Positions 7,763 to 17,512 of a DNA stretch of 36,588 bases are shown here, in pieces. The translations under genes and the position numbers were made by a program. Where the stretch lies: positions 1-36,588 of the forward strand of contig JAFRRT010000006.1 of the NCBI GenBank assembly GCA_017427945.1. Reading direction: 5' to 3'. This stretch comes from Muribaculaceae bacterium. Lineage in GTDB: Bacteria > Bacteroidota > Bacteroidia > Bacteroidales > Muribaculaceae. Numbering within the stretch: position 1 is the first letter of the stretch; each line of letters begins with the position of its first letter. The notes beneath the pieces were generated by a model. That model worked only from the letters and a program-made list of their open reading frames with translations. It had not been told where the DNA came from and made no database searches.

Positions 7763-9934
7763 ATGATTCACAATCAGCACGACATGCAACAACAGCACTG
7801 GCGGCAGGACTATAGCCTGCCCAAAGCAGGTGCTGACTTCCCCGAGGAGGATGACGAGGATGATGAATTGCCGGGCAGCGGTCCATCGCACGGCGACGAA
7901 AATCCGTCCTATCGGGAGACGCAACAGCGACGAAATGTCAGTCGGGGTGACAATTCTGCCACTCCCGTCATCGATAAATATGGTAAGGACATCACCCGCG
8001 AGGCTGCCGAAGGTCGCCTTGACCCCGTTGTGGGCCGTGAGATGGAGATTGAGCGTCTGGCACAAATCCTGAGTCGCCGCAAGAAGAATAACCCTGTGAT
8101 GATTGGCGAGCCCGGTGTGGGCAAGAGTGCCATCATCGAGGGCCTTGCCAAGCGCATTGTGGAGCGCAAGGTGGCACGCACCCTGCTCGACAAGCGCATC
8201 ATATCGCTCGACATGGCTGCCATCGTTGCTGGTACTAAGTACCGTGGCCAGTTTGAGGAACGCCTCAAGGCTGTCATCGATGAGGTAAGCGCAAACAAGA
8301 ACGTTATCATGTTCATCGACGAGATACACAACATTGTGGGTGCCGGCAATGCCAGCGGTTCGATGGATGCCGCCAACCTGCTCAAGCCTGCCTTGGCACG
8401 TGGCGAGTTCCAGTGCATCGGTGCCACTACCCTTGACGAATACCGCAAGAGCATCGAGAAAGACGGTGCCCTGGAGCGTCGTTTCCAGAAGGTTCTCATC
8501 GAGCCTACCACGCCTGAGCAGACGCTGGAAATCCTGCACAACATCAAAGAGATGTACGAGAAGCATCATGGCGTGAGCTATACCGAGGATGCCCTGCGGG
8601 CTTGTGTTACGCTTACTGAGCGCTATATCAGCGACCGCTTCTTCCCTGACAAGGCCATCGATGCGATGGACGAAGCAGGTTCACGTGTACACATCACCAG
8701 AGTAGATACCCCCAAGGAGATTGAAGACCTGGAGCAACGCATTGCCCAGGCACAAGAGAATAAGTTCAAGGCAGTGCAGGAGCAGAACTTCGAGAGTGCT
8801 GCCAGCTACCGTGACCAGCAGGAGAAACTCAAGGCCGAGCTGGAAGAGGCCAAGGAGCGCTGGGAGGCTGAACTCGACAGCCGCCGCGTGACCGTCAACG
8901 AGGGCCACATTGCCGAAGTTGTCGCCATGATGACCGGCGTACCCACGCAGCGTATCGCCCAAAGCGAGGGCATCCGCCTGTTGGGTATGACCGACGAACT
9001 GAAGAAGCAAGTCATTGGCCAGGACGAAGCCATCGACAAGATTGCCCGCAGCATCCGCCGCAACCGCGCTGGTTTGCGTGACCCCAAACGTCCCATCGGC
9101 TCATTCATGTTCCTGGGACCGACGGGTGTGGGCAAGACCTTGTTGGCCAAGAAGCTCGCACAGTTCCTGTTCAACAGCGACGAGGCGCTCATCCGTGTGG
9201 ACATGAGCGAATATATGGAGAAGTTCAATGTCTCCAGACTCGTGGGTGCGCCTCCGGGCTATGTGGGCTACGAGGAGGGCGGTCAGTTGACCGAGAAGGT
9301 ACGCCGTCACCCCTACAGCGTGGTGCTACTTGACGAGATTGAGAAGGCCCACCCCGACGTGTTCAACATGCTGCTGCAAGTGCTTGATGAGGGCAGCCTG
9401 ACCGATGGTCTGGGCCGCAAGGTGGACTTCAAGAACACCATCATCATCATGACCAGCAACATCGGTACGCGTGAACTTAAGGACTTTGGTGCCGGTGTGG
9501 GCTTCAACACCAGCGAACTGACCAAGGAACGCAGTGATTCGGTTATCCGCAAGGCGCTCAACCGCCAGTTCTCACCCGAGTTCCTGAACCGTGTGGACGA
9601 TATCGTCACCTTTGGCGCCCTCAATCACGACTGCATCCTTAAGATTGTCGATATCGAACTCGCATCGTTCTACAAACGTGTGGAAGACAGCGGCCTGAAA
9701 CTTGAAATCACAGCTGCCGCCAAGAATCTGGTTGCCGATCACGGCTTTGACATCCAGTACGGTGCACGTCCACTGAAACGTGCCATCCAGAGCGAAATCG
9801 AAGATCCCTTGAGCGAGATGCTGTTGCGCGAGGAAGCCAAGAATGGCGACACTATCGTCATCGATGCCAAAGATGGTGAAATCACCACCCATATCAAGAA
9901 ATCCCGCTCCACAACAAACAAAACAACCACATAA
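7763..9934 (+). CDS. Clp/Hsp100 AAA+ unfoldase, ClpC-like, lacking the Clp N-domain
   Basis: A 723-residue two-ring AAA+ ATPase. The first 70 residues are Gln/Asp/Glu-rich and probably disordered, followed by [11 protein letters not shown] and the first AAA+ domain (Walker A GEPGVGKS at 115-122, Walker B MFIDEIHN). A short coiled middle segment near residues 325-365 resembles the UVR motif of ClpC rather than the long ClpB middle domain. The second AAA+ domain has GPTGVGKT near 452 and VVLLDEIEK, and a VGF tripeptide near 579 at the position of the ClpP-docking loop. Full-length ClpC starts with a double Clp N-domain of about 140 residues; it is absent, and an in-frame stop lies 12 bases before the ATG, so it is not a missed start. 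It likely unfolds proteins for ClpP but must recruit substrates or adaptors through the acidic leader. Confidence 0.88.
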   Translation: MIHNQHDMQQQHWRQDYSLPKAGADFPEEDDEDDELPGSGPSHGDENPSYRETQQRRNVSRGDNSATPVIDKYGKDITREAAEGRLDPVVGREMEIERLAQILSRRKKNNPVMIGEPGVGKSAIIEGLAKRIVERKVARTLLDKRIISLDMAAIVAGTKYRGQFEERLKAVIDEVSANKNVIMFIDEIHNIVGAGNASGSMDAANLLKPALARGEFQCIGATTLDEYRKSIEKDGALERRFQKVLIEPTTPEQTLEILHNIKEMYEKHHGVSYTEDALRACVTLTERYISDRFFPDKAIDAMDEAGSRVHITRVDTPKEIEDLEQRIAQAQENKFKAVQEQNFESAASYRDQQEKLKAELEEAKERWEAELDSRRVTVNEGHIAEVVAMMTGVPTQRIAQSEGIRLLGMTDELKKQVIGQDEAIDKIARSIRRNRAGLRDPKRPIGSFMFLGPTGVGKTLLAKKLAQFLFNSDEALIRVDMSEYMEKFNVSRLVGAPPGYVGYEEGGQLTEKVRRHPYSVVLLDEIEKAHPDVFNMLLQVLDEGSLTDGLGRKVDFKNTIIIMTSNIGTRELKDFGAGVGFNTSELTKERSDSVIRKALNRQFSPEFLNRVDDIVTFGALNHDCILKIVDIELASFYKRVEDSGLKLEITAAAKNLVADHGFDIQYGARPLKRAIQSEIEDPLSEMLLREEAKNGDTIVIDAKDGEITTHIKKSRSTTNKTTT

Positions 9935-9949
9935 GCGGGAAACATTACT

Positions 9950-10027
9950 AACTACGAATTACGCTAATTAAACGAACTTACTGCTTGCCAGTAAATGAGA
10001 TTCGAATAATTAGCGTAATTTGTAGTT
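9950..10027. repeat. Long imperfect palindrome between convergent clpC-like and tamL genes
   Basis: The arms at 9950-9976 and 10001-10027 are complementary at 24 of 27 positions (for 9950-9970 against 10007-10027, 20 of 21). The 24-base centre holds its own hairpin, TTACTG/CAGTAA around a CTTGC loop. No target-site duplication is visible. It could act as a bidirectional terminator, or be a copy of a dispersed palindromic repeat; the sequence cannot decide. Confidence 0.75.
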
Positions 10028-10052
10028 TTATTATGTCTTCAGTCTAAACGGT

Positions 10053-12347
10053 TTAGAATGGGTAGCCGATGGCGAGGTGGAAGGTGAGGCCGTTCTTGAA
10101 CTTGGGGATGTTGTAATACCCCCTCTTGCCTGTGTCATAAGGTGCATGGATGCCGATACCCAAGTCGGCACGCACCACCAGCATCGACATGTCGAAACGT
10201 AGGCCCAAACCAGTACCCAACGCCAATTCTTTGAAGAAGTTCTTCATCTTAAGCTGGCCGCCGGGACGCAGTTTGTCATTCTCCAAGAGCCAAATATTGC
10301 CCGCATCGAGGAATACAGCACCCTTGAAGTAACTAATGATGGGGAAACGGTACTCGGCATTGGCCTCGAACTTAAAGGTACCCGTCTGGTCATAATAGCT
10401 GGACAGGTCACGCGTGGGAGGATGGTAGCTACCCGGTCCTATCGTACGCACGGCAAAGGCTCGAACAGAGTTGGAACCACCAGCATAGAACTGTTCCCTA
10501 TAAGGTAGTACATCTCTGTTGCCATAGGCATGAGCGGCACCCACTAATAACCTGGTCGCCAATTCGGACACATAACCCAACTGCCTTGTCCATACCACTT
10601 GGCCCTGAACTTTCACAAACTGGGAGAAGGGCGTGCCGAACAGTTCTTTCGTCCCCTTTGAACCAGCAAGGGCCCAGATGCCCGAGAAGATGTTGCCTGC
10701 CTCGGTAAAATTGGCGATGAATGTGATGTGATCCACTGGCGTGATGTCACGGTCATAGGTATAAGTATATTCAATCTTGGGGATGAAGACATCCTGGAAG
10801 TTCGTCGTGTCCACCATGGCCGAGTCAAACTTCTCGGTGTGGCTGAGAAGCTTATTGTAAGTGAGCTTGAAGGGCGTCAGCACATGGCTGGAATAGCGAT
10901 TGGCATGCCATTCCCAAGTGGCGGCGACAGTAAACTGTGCCATCTTAAAGTACCCTGGACGATTGAGCAGGTCGGCACTCATCGAGAAACGCGTCCAGTT
11001 GGTATAACGGCGTGAGGGATAAAGGAACTTGGGAGCCAACAAGCGCGGGAAATCCAGCTTAGACTCGATACCGAACTCATAGGAGTTGAAGTCAGACCCC
11101 TTATAGGTTCCAGCGCCACCCGTCTGCCACTCATAGTCGCCGTAGAGGTCCACCGAGAACTTCTCCCCTGCCCCAAAAGCATTCTTGTGAGTGGCTCCCA
11201 CCTCGACACCCGGGCCGATGTAGCTGTTGCTCTTTGATGAGCCATGCATCTCGAACGTAATATCCCAGGGCTTATCGAGTTGACAGTATATGGCAAGGTC
11301 AAGCAGGCCCTCACCCTCCGGTGTGATGGTGTCAAGAGGCATCACCTGAATATCGATTTTGCTGAATATGCCGAGTTTTGCAAGGGCTGCCTGGGTGCGG
11401 TCGATGCTGTTCACACGGAACTGTCGCCCCTGACGGGTACGGATGCAGGACGGTATGACATTGTCCTTGATGTAAACCGGTTCGTATCGGATGAGGGTAC
11501 AATTACGCATCTCAACGGTATCAGGGTCGCCCACCCCATCGTCATTGACCACGGTTGCCGTGATATGATTAGTACGGTAACACATTTTGGCATTGTTGGG
11601 GATATCGGCAGAAGGTATCAGGCGCATGTGAATCACGCCCTTGTCCTGGACGCTGTCAGCCAGATACTGGATATATTCCGGTCTGAAGAAGTAGTAGCCA
11701 CGGTTGCGCACAAAGTTGGTGATATCGATACGCACGGCGCTCAAAGAGTCCAGACAGTAACGGCTGCCGGTCTTCAGATAACGGTTCTCCCTTGCCAGCG
11801 AGTCCACCAGTTGCAAAACAGTCTCGCTGCTGCCCATATACTCCACATTACCGATAGTGTAAGGCGGGTTGATGTTCACATCATAGGAAATCTTTGCCTT
11901 CTTGGGATTAGAGGACGGGTGCAGCTTGTAGGATGCCGAGGAGGTGAAATAGCCGTTGTTGCGCAGAATCGTGTTGATCATATCGACACGGGCCTGTGGA
12001 TTTACACGCTTGATGAGCACCGGCTTGGCGGCAAAATGCCTGTAAATCCAGCCCTCGAAGCCGGTGGCATTCTCATCGATGTTGTTATAAATCATCAAGC
12101 CGATGGGGAACGGAGTCCTGTAATATGGAGAGTAGAGCGGATTGTTGGGACGGACATTGATGGCAGTGAAAATGTCGGTTTTCACGCCCTCGTCCACCTT
12201 GACGCTGTCCTCATGATACTTGAGGTGCTTCACGCCGTTGTACAGGATGTCATTCTCACCCAGCTTGGCGGTCGTTGAGCAGGAGGCCAGCAGCAAGATA
12301 GCCACCGCCGTCAACAGCATACAGGCATATTTATGGTTCGCTCTCAT
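10053..12347 (-). CDS. tamL: TamL: TamA-like Omp85-family lipoprotein barrel
   Basis: A 764-residue outer-membrane protein of the Omp85/surface-antigen family. The signal peptide carries a lipobox, LLLASC with Cys23, which distinguishes the Bacteroidetes TamL form from proteobacterial TamA. Residues about 30-370 contain POTRA-like modules (for example the NNGYFTSSASYKL and NRGYYFFRPEYIQ segments); the remainder is a beta-barrel with the family-typical FYAGGSNSVRAFAVRTIGPG motif and a C-terminal strand ending in GYPF, the usual aromatic outer-membrane signature. Its start lies inside the 3' end of tamB with a 17-base overlap, so the two are translationally linked. Together they are expected to form the outer-membrane half of the Tam envelope-assembly or lipid-transfer machine. 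The gene ends near the palindrome shared with the convergent clpC-like gene. Confidence 0.9.
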   Translation of the reverse strand: MRANHKYACMLLTAVAILLLASCSTTAKLGENDILYNGVKHLKYHEDSVKVDEGVKTDIFTAINVRPNNPLYSPYYRTPFPIGLMIYNNIDENATGFEGWIYRHFAAKPVLIKRVNPQARVDMINTILRNNGYFTSSASYKLHPSSNPKKAKISYDVNINPPYTIGNVEYMGSSETVLQLVDSLARENRYLKTGSRYCLDSLSAVRIDITNFVRNRGYYFFRPEYIQYLADSVQDKGVIHMRLIPSADIPNNAKMCYRTNHITATVVNDDGVGDPDTVEMRNCTLIRYEPVYIKDNVIPSCIRTRQGRQFRVNSIDRTQAALAKLGIFSKIDIQVMPLDTITPEGEGLLDLAIYCQLDKPWDITFEMHGSSKSNSYIGPGVEVGATHKNAFGAGEKFSVDLYGDYEWQTGGAGTYKGSDFNSYEFGIESKLDFPRLLAPKFLYPSRRYTNWTRFSMSADLLNRPGYFKMAQFTVAATWEWHANRYSSHVLTPFKLTYNKLLSHTEKFDSAMVDTTNFQDVFIPKIEYTYTYDRDITPVDHITFIANFTEAGNIFSGIWALAGSKGTKELFGTPFSQFVKVQGQVVWTRQLGYVSELATRLLVGAAHAYGNRDVLPYREQFYAGGSNSVRAFAVRTIGPGSYHPPTRDLSSYYDQTGTFKFEANAEYRFPIISYFKGAVFLDAGNIWLLENDKLRPGGQLKMKNFFKELALGTGLGLRFDMSMLVVRADLGIGIHAPYDTGKRGYYNIPKFKNGLTFHLAIGYPF

Positions 12348-15300
12348 CTTTCTTACGGTTTACTGTGGGTTTGTCAATCGCATCGTTACTTGGAGCTTCT
12401 TTCTCATCGAGCGGGACAATGAAAGGTTCCACATTCTCGCTCATTGCATCGATAGCACTCTCCTGTAACTTGAGTGCCGCCTTGCGGGCCTTCTCGAGAG
12501 AGTCACGCAAGAGGTATTCACGCGAATGTTTGAACTTAAACAGGTTCTTGAGATTGGTCAGTTTGCGCTTGAGGACATAGCCGACACCGGTCTCGGTCAC
12601 CGGACCTTCAAACACATTCTCATAGCTGGCGTGGCGGTAGAGCTTAAGGTATCTGTTGCCCGTCTCGTTCAAGTAATATTCCAGCGAGATGTCGTTGAAC
12701 AGGTTATTGGCGATATCTTCATCTCTTGAGGCTTCGGTACTGATTTGACCTCCGACGACAATCTTGAAGCGGTCGTTAAACAATGTCTTTGCCAAACGAT
12801 AGCTGTAGTTGGTCTCGACATTATTGCGGGCACCCTGATACTGGTTGATGCCGAAGGAGAGGTCGATACCGGGTAAGGTCTGGGCCGCCCAAGCGTTAAG
12901 CTGCGACTGCAAGAAGGAGAATAGAGCCGTGGAGGCAGTTTCCTTCAAGTAATTAATATTATTGCCCTCACCAGTGGCAGCACTGTTGTTGCCCGGATCA
13001 TAGACGTTGTAGAGCAAGAGTTTAATGGCCGTCTGCATGCGATGGTTGTCACTCATCGACTGCAATTCATTATAAACAGTCTTGTTGTCTGTCTCGCAGC
13101 TTAGGTCGAAGCTCAGGTCAATATTGTTGAGTGTGCCGCCTACCGTGGCATGAACGATGAATTCCACCAAATGCGTGGTCTCGCCAGGTCTCGGTGCACT
13201 GGTCTTGGTACGTTCTATACCCGTGAGGTTGAGCTGCGGATTCAGCATCTCGCCAGTCCATGTGATGGTGCTGCCTTTATTGATGTCGAAATTCTTCTGG
13301 GAAATGAGCGGTGGCGTATAACGAACGTTACCACTCTCGATGGTATAGGTGCCTGTGAGGTTGTCACGTCCGGCCAAATCCATGGTGTATTTCAACGTTC
13401 CTGAACCATCGACTGTAGCACGGTTCTGTCCGTCCTCCGAGAGGAAGGCGTTAATCTTGGCACCATTCTCGACAGTCAGGTTAACGAGGATGTTATTGGC
13501 ACTGCTGCCTCGTCCAGTCACCATGATGGTCTGCCCTGTTTCAGTGGTGTTGAAATCGGTAAAAGTTACCATATCCTCGTCCACCGTGCTAGACAGCTGG
13601 GAGATATCATTCTTCATCACATAGGTGATGTTGGAGCCCGAGAGCAGCGTGGCGTCGGCACGCACGTTCATCATGTTGCCCTGGCTCTTGACAGTAGCAT
13701 TGATATCGGCTAATCCCTTGCCGAAGATTTGCGTATCATCGTCCTGCTGGCTGTTCATGAACTGTACCTCACGGCCAGTTGCCCTGAGGTCAATGATCAT
13801 GTTATTCAGGTCTCGCAGGTCAACGTGGCCATTGATAGTCACGGGGCTGCGGTTAGCACCAATCAGATTGTAGTTGTTGAATGTGATGACATTGTTCTCG
13901 ATAGGAATACGGTCACCTGAGAACTTCAAGGAACTGCCATAGCGCGGCAGATTCACGGTTGCCGAGTCGGCGGTGAAATAGCCGTTGATTTGCGGGTTAT
14001 CCATCGAGCCGGATACTGTCATGTTACCCAAAGCATAGCCGTCAAGCCAGATGTAATTGCCCGGGATAAAGGCATTGGCACGGGCCAGCGGGAAGCGGTT
14101 GAAGCTGGTTTCCAGACTCAGGGGCGAGTCGGCATTGGCATCGTTGAGGGTTCCCTGCAAGGTCATAGACTGTTTGCCGTCGAGAATGAGGTCTGCTGTC
14201 AGGCGTGTGGTGGAAGTCCTCGGGTCAAGGTCGAAGTCGGCGTTGAGTGTCACACCACCTACAAGCTTTCCGTTATAGACAAATTCCTTGATATCGATAG
14301 CTCCGTCACCGTCGGCATTACTACCATCCCAATTGACATCGACATTGGCATTGACGGTGCCGCTTGTGCGGGCCAGCATGGGCACAATCCGTGTCCATTC
14401 CTCCAGTTTCAGGTTATCGATGTTTAGCTGCACATTCTCGGTGTTCTCGCCTGGCAGACGCGTCGTCAGCAATTCCAAACTGCTGCTATCACTCTTCAGC
14501 GCTAGGTTGGCATCGAGCATGCGGGTGCGGTAATCGACATTCACAAAGTTGTCGTCGTTCACTGTCCAATGTCTATAGCCGATAACCGGATCGTCGCCGA
14601 ATAGTCTCATGCGTATCTCTTCATCGGCCAATCGGGCGTTACATCCCAAGTGATAACCCGTCTCACCCTTGATATTCTGCTGATGCAGCATGAAATCCAA
14701 TGCCGGGCCCTTGATGCCGCCCTCAATGTCTACCTTGGCAAACTCGTCCCAAGTACCCGGCCGGTTGCCCATGTGGGCGTTAAATGCCAGGTATTGGTTG
14801 TTCAGCTCGTTTGCATGTATGGTGATGGTGTCGATATTGGTCGTGCTATAGCTGATGCCGTGGGCGCGTCCGTCAAGATAGAGGCTGGTGTCACGGCTCA
14901 TCTCGCAGCTGATATCACGGAAGTCGAAATCATACTGCTGCAAGTAGCGCTGTACCAGTCCGTCGGCTCCCATGTGCATGTCGAAGTCAAAGCGAGGCAT
15001 GGGCTCCTTGAGGCGTTCCACATCAATCCAACGCTCTTGGGACTGACGTTGAATTTCCTTTGCCGTATTCTGGAAATCCTCTATCAGCTGCGTCATATTG
15101 CTGTAGGCATTCATGTGGGCATAGTTGTCCTCGTTCTCAAAGGTGAAGCACGTCAGCCATGGTGTGCTGTGGAGATAAGCCCGGGCATCGTCAGTAACCA
15201 GATAACTGCTGTCGAGGTGCCAGTCCACATCGTTCAAGGCAAGGTCAACATCCCACTCCTGTGTGCGCAGGTTGATGTCGCCCTCGGCATGGAGCTTGGT

Positions 15301-17286
15301 AGAACCGTTGCAAATGCCGTCATACATGCCCAGGTGATTCAGGTCAAGATCCCTCACATTGCCGTCGGCAGTAAATACGTAATGGTCATTGCAGATGGTG
15401 CCGTGGGCATTTACATCCAGGTCACTGCCCTTGTTGGCGCTGGTGGCATAGACATCAGCATAGCCGCCACGCAATTTTCCGCGGGCCTTGATATTTCCGT
15501 AGCGCGTGCCGTTATAGCGAACGTTGCCCAGATTAACGGTCGCATCGGTCCATGTCGAGCCACAGTCGGTAAAGTCAAATCCGTGGCCCTTGGCCTGTAC
15601 ACTTGCCGTGAGGTTATTCACATCATAACCGGGCAGGAACGACTTGACAGGGAAGTTGTTGAATGTGGCATCCACATCGTAATTCTCGTTGCACTGGTCA
15701 AAATAGCCGTTGCCGCGCATTGTGCCTCCACCGGTGGCAACACTCAGGTTGCGGGCTACCCATTTGCAGCCTTCCTTGTTGAGTTTGCCGCTGAGCTTCA
15801 TGGGCGGTAATTTCACGTCATCCAGTCCGAGCATCTTGTTCAGCACGCTGGGGTCACGCAGGTCCACCTCAGTATCGAGGTCGGCCTTCATTCGGTCGAA
15901 ATCGGTGGGATTGTAGATGGTACCCTTGCCCTTGATGCGGCCAACGCCAGGCACATCGGCATCGAGCGACTGGACATCCACACGCTTTTCATTTCCACGC
16001 GCATTGGCCTTGACTCTCACGGGCTTGTTGTGCGGGATATCTTTGAGGGCCTTGCGTGCCTCGGGGACCAGCTTCTCCACCTCATTGAGGTCAATCTTGC
16101 TGTCGGTGTCAATGGTGGCTTTGCCGTTGGGCTTGCCATCCAGCATATCCTGGTCGACGTGGGCATCGAGTTTGATGTCGCTGCCCTTTGTCTTGACCTT
16201 CATGTCATTGAGGTCCAGGCCGTTCTTGTTCTTGTTGACGGTTCCGCTGGCATCCTTGACCTGCAAGCCGCTGCGTTCCTTACCCGACAGGTGTTTGACA
16301 GGCACCTTCATATTCTCACCGTCATACTCAAAATTATCGATGGCGGCATTCACATCCTCCACCTCAATGTGGTTGGGATCAAGCGAGGTGCCCGGCTTGT
16401 TGGGCTTCTTGCCCGTTTGGGCATATTTACCCTTGCTGTTGTTCAGCCTAACCTTGTCGGCCTTGACTTTCCAGGGCTTATCGTCCTCTTTGTCAGTCTT
16501 CTGGTCCTTGGGCATAGGATGGTCCTTACGGTATTGCTTGGCATCCTTCTCGCTGGGGTATTCGTAATTCACGTCGGCCTCATCTACATCGAGCTCGCCC
16601 ACATCCACCGTCTGTTTGCCGGTATCGACTTTCACGTCCTTGGCCTCGGCATGTTTCACCTTGGCATCCAGGTTGTCGATGGTGGGTTTCATGTCCATCT
16701 TGTAGTCCAGATCGTCGGCGGTAACCTTGTTGGCATTCACCTGCCAGGGCTTGCTGGGCTCCTTGTCGGGGTCGGGTTTCTTCTTCTCGGGCTTGTAGCT
16801 CATCTTTGCCTTGCCACCCTTGAGCGAAGCGTTATTCACGTCAACCTTGTTGTTGTTCAAGTCAACCTTGGCGGCATCTACTTTTGCCTCATCGACGTCA
16901 ACATCCAGGTCGGTCGAACCGTCCTCGGTCTTGATTTGACTCTTGGCACCTTTCAGGGAGACGTCCTCGGCCTCTACTTTCTTGTCCAGCAAGGGCTTGG
17001 GTTTCACGTTGGCTTTCACCTCATCGGCCTTGAACAGCGTGTCACCGTTTTGGTCGATGACCTGCACATCGGTGGCGCTGACGTCCAGCGGGAATTTCAC
17101 CCTCACGTCACCCACACTGATGTCCATGCCCGTCTTCTCGCTGGCCATCTCACAGGCAATGTCGGCAACTTTGTTTTGTACCCAGGGAATGTACATGGCA
17201 AACGGCAGGGCAGCAACGATGCCCAGAAGGCCGCCACCGACCCACTTGGCCATTTTGCCGAAGATATTTCCTGTCTTGCCAAACAT
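12331..17286 (-). CDS. tamB: TamB (DUF490) translocation/assembly module protein
   Basis: A 1651-residue protein anchored by one N-terminal membrane helix (about residues 15-33, GGGLLGIVAALPFAMYI) with the bulk in the periplasm. Residues 90-330 are extremely rich in Lys, Asp and Val with alternating beta-strand patterns and a recurring KPWxVxAxKV unit (near 178 and 269). The rest is the repetitive beta-taco of TamB/AsmA-like proteins, and the C-terminal DUF490 domain occupies roughly residues 1150-1600. TamB proteins bridge inner and outer membranes and are implicated in outer-membrane protein assembly and phospholipid transport. It overlaps tamL by 17 bases and is first in that operon. E. 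coli TamB is about 1259 residues, so this one is distinctly longer, mainly through the charged N-terminal part. Confidence 0.9.
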   Translation of the reverse strand: MFGKTGNIFGKMAKWVGGGLLGIVAALPFAMYIPWVQNKVADIACEMASEKTGMDISVGDVRVKFPLDVSATDVQVIDQNGDTLFKADEVKANVKPKPLLDKKVEAEDVSLKGAKSQIKTEDGSTDLDVDVDEAKVDAAKVDLNNNKVDVNNASLKGGKAKMSYKPEKKKPDPDKEPSKPWQVNANKVTADDLDYKMDMKPTIDNLDAKVKHAEAKDVKVDTGKQTVDVGELDVDEADVNYEYPSEKDAKQYRKDHPMPKDQKTDKEDDKPWKVKADKVRLNNSKGKYAQTGKKPNKPGTSLDPNHIEVEDVNAAIDNFEYDGENMKVPVKHLSGKERSGLQVKDASGTVNKNKNGLDLNDMKVKTKGSDIKLDAHVDQDMLDGKPNGKATIDTDSKIDLNEVEKLVPEARKALKDIPHNKPVRVKANARGNEKRVDVQSLDADVPGVGRIKGKGTIYNPTDFDRMKADLDTEVDLRDPSVLNKMLGLDDVKLPPMKLSGKLNKEGCKWVARNLSVATGGGTMRGNGYFDQCNENYDVDATFNNFPVKSFLPGYDVNNLTASVQAKGHGFDFTDCGSTWTDATVNLGNVRYNGTRYGNIKARGKLRGGYADVYATSANKGSDLDVNAHGTICNDHYVFTADGNVRDLDLNHLGMYDGICNGSTKLHAEGDINLRTQEWDVDLALNDVDWHLDSSYLVTDDARAYLHSTPWLTCFTFENEDNYAHMNAYSNMTQLIEDFQNTAKEIQRQSQERWIDVERLKEPMPRFDFDMHMGADGLVQRYLQQYDFDFRDISCEMSRDTSLYLDGRAHGISYSTTNIDTITIHANELNNQYLAFNAHMGNRPGTWDEFAKVDIEGGIKGPALDFMLHQQNIKGETGYHLGCNARLADEEIRMRLFGDDPVIGYRHWTVNDDNFVNVDYRTRMLDANLALKSDSSSLELLTTRLPGENTENVQLNIDNLKLEEWTRIVPMLARTSGTVNANVDVNWDGSNADGDGAIDIKEFVYNGKLVGGVTLNADFDLDPRTSTTRLTADLILDGKQSMTLQGTLNDANADSPLSLETSFNRFPLARANAFIPGNYIWLDGYALGNMTVSGSMDNPQINGYFTADSATVNLPRYGSSLKFSGDRIPIENNVITFNNYNLIGANRSPVTINGHVDLRDLNNMIIDLRATGREVQFMNSQQDDDTQIFGKGLADINATVKSQGNMMNVRADATLLSGSNITYVMKNDISQLSSTVDEDMVTFTDFNTTETGQTIMVTGRGSSANNILVNLTVENGAKINAFLSEDGQNRATVDGSGTLKYTMDLAGRDNLTGTYTIESGNVRYTPPLISQKNFDINKGSTITWTGEMLNPQLNLTGIERTKTSAPRPGETTHLVEFIVHATVGGTLNNIDLSFDLSCETDNKTVYNELQSMSDNHRMQTAIKLLLYNVYDPGNNSAATGEGNNINYLKETASTALFSFLQSQLNAWAAQTLPGIDLSFGINQYQGARNNVETNYSYRLAKTLFNDRFKIVVGGQISTEASRDEDIANNLFNDISLEYYLNETGNRYLKLYRHASYENVFEGPVTETGVGYVLKRKLTNLKNLFKFKHSREYLLRDSLEKARKAALKLQESAIDAMSENVEPFIVPLDEKEAPSNDAIDKPTVNRKKDESEP

Positions 17287-17325
17287 AACCCTTATTGATA
17301 AGGCACTAAATTTTATTCCAAACTA

Positions 17326-17356
17326 CAAAATTAGTGAAAGTCATGAACAGAACAAA
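17326..17356 (-). promoter_or_regulatory. Promoter of tamB-tamL
   Basis: On the minus strand, TAATTTTG (17333-17326) is a perfect -7 box and TTTG (17356-17353) a -33 element with a 19-base spacer. The tamB ATG is 39 bases downstream. Confidence 0.7.
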
Positions 17357-17448
17357 AAGAAAAACGAAGTTTTTAATTTTTTATACCCTGACTGAACATT
17401 TTTTATACTAAACACAAAAAAGCACAAAAAATGTTACACACTCCTACA

Positions 17449-17483
17449 TTTGTTGGTGGGTAAGGGAAATTTGACTAAGTTTG
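17449..17483 (+). promoter_or_regulatory. Promoter of the WG-repeat lipoprotein (and possibly queD-queE)
   Basis: TAAGTTTG at 17476-17483 matches -7; TTTG at 17449-17452 is an acceptable -33 with a 23-base spacer. It is divergent from the tamB promoter about 95 bases away. Confidence 0.6.
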
Positions 17484-17512
17484 CAGGGTCAAAATACTAC
17501 ATAATAATTGAG

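Noticed and set aside
9950-10027. Miniature transposable element at the long palindrome
   Set aside because: No target-site duplication or terminal motif could be seen; left as a repeat or terminator of unknown class.
16030-17298. Long plus-strand open frames opposite tamB and tamL (also around 11244-12278, 14650-15810 and 15917-16567)
   Set aside because: They mirror the charged, repetitive tamB sequence and the tamL sequence; the minus-strand proteins have clear signals, domains and promoters.
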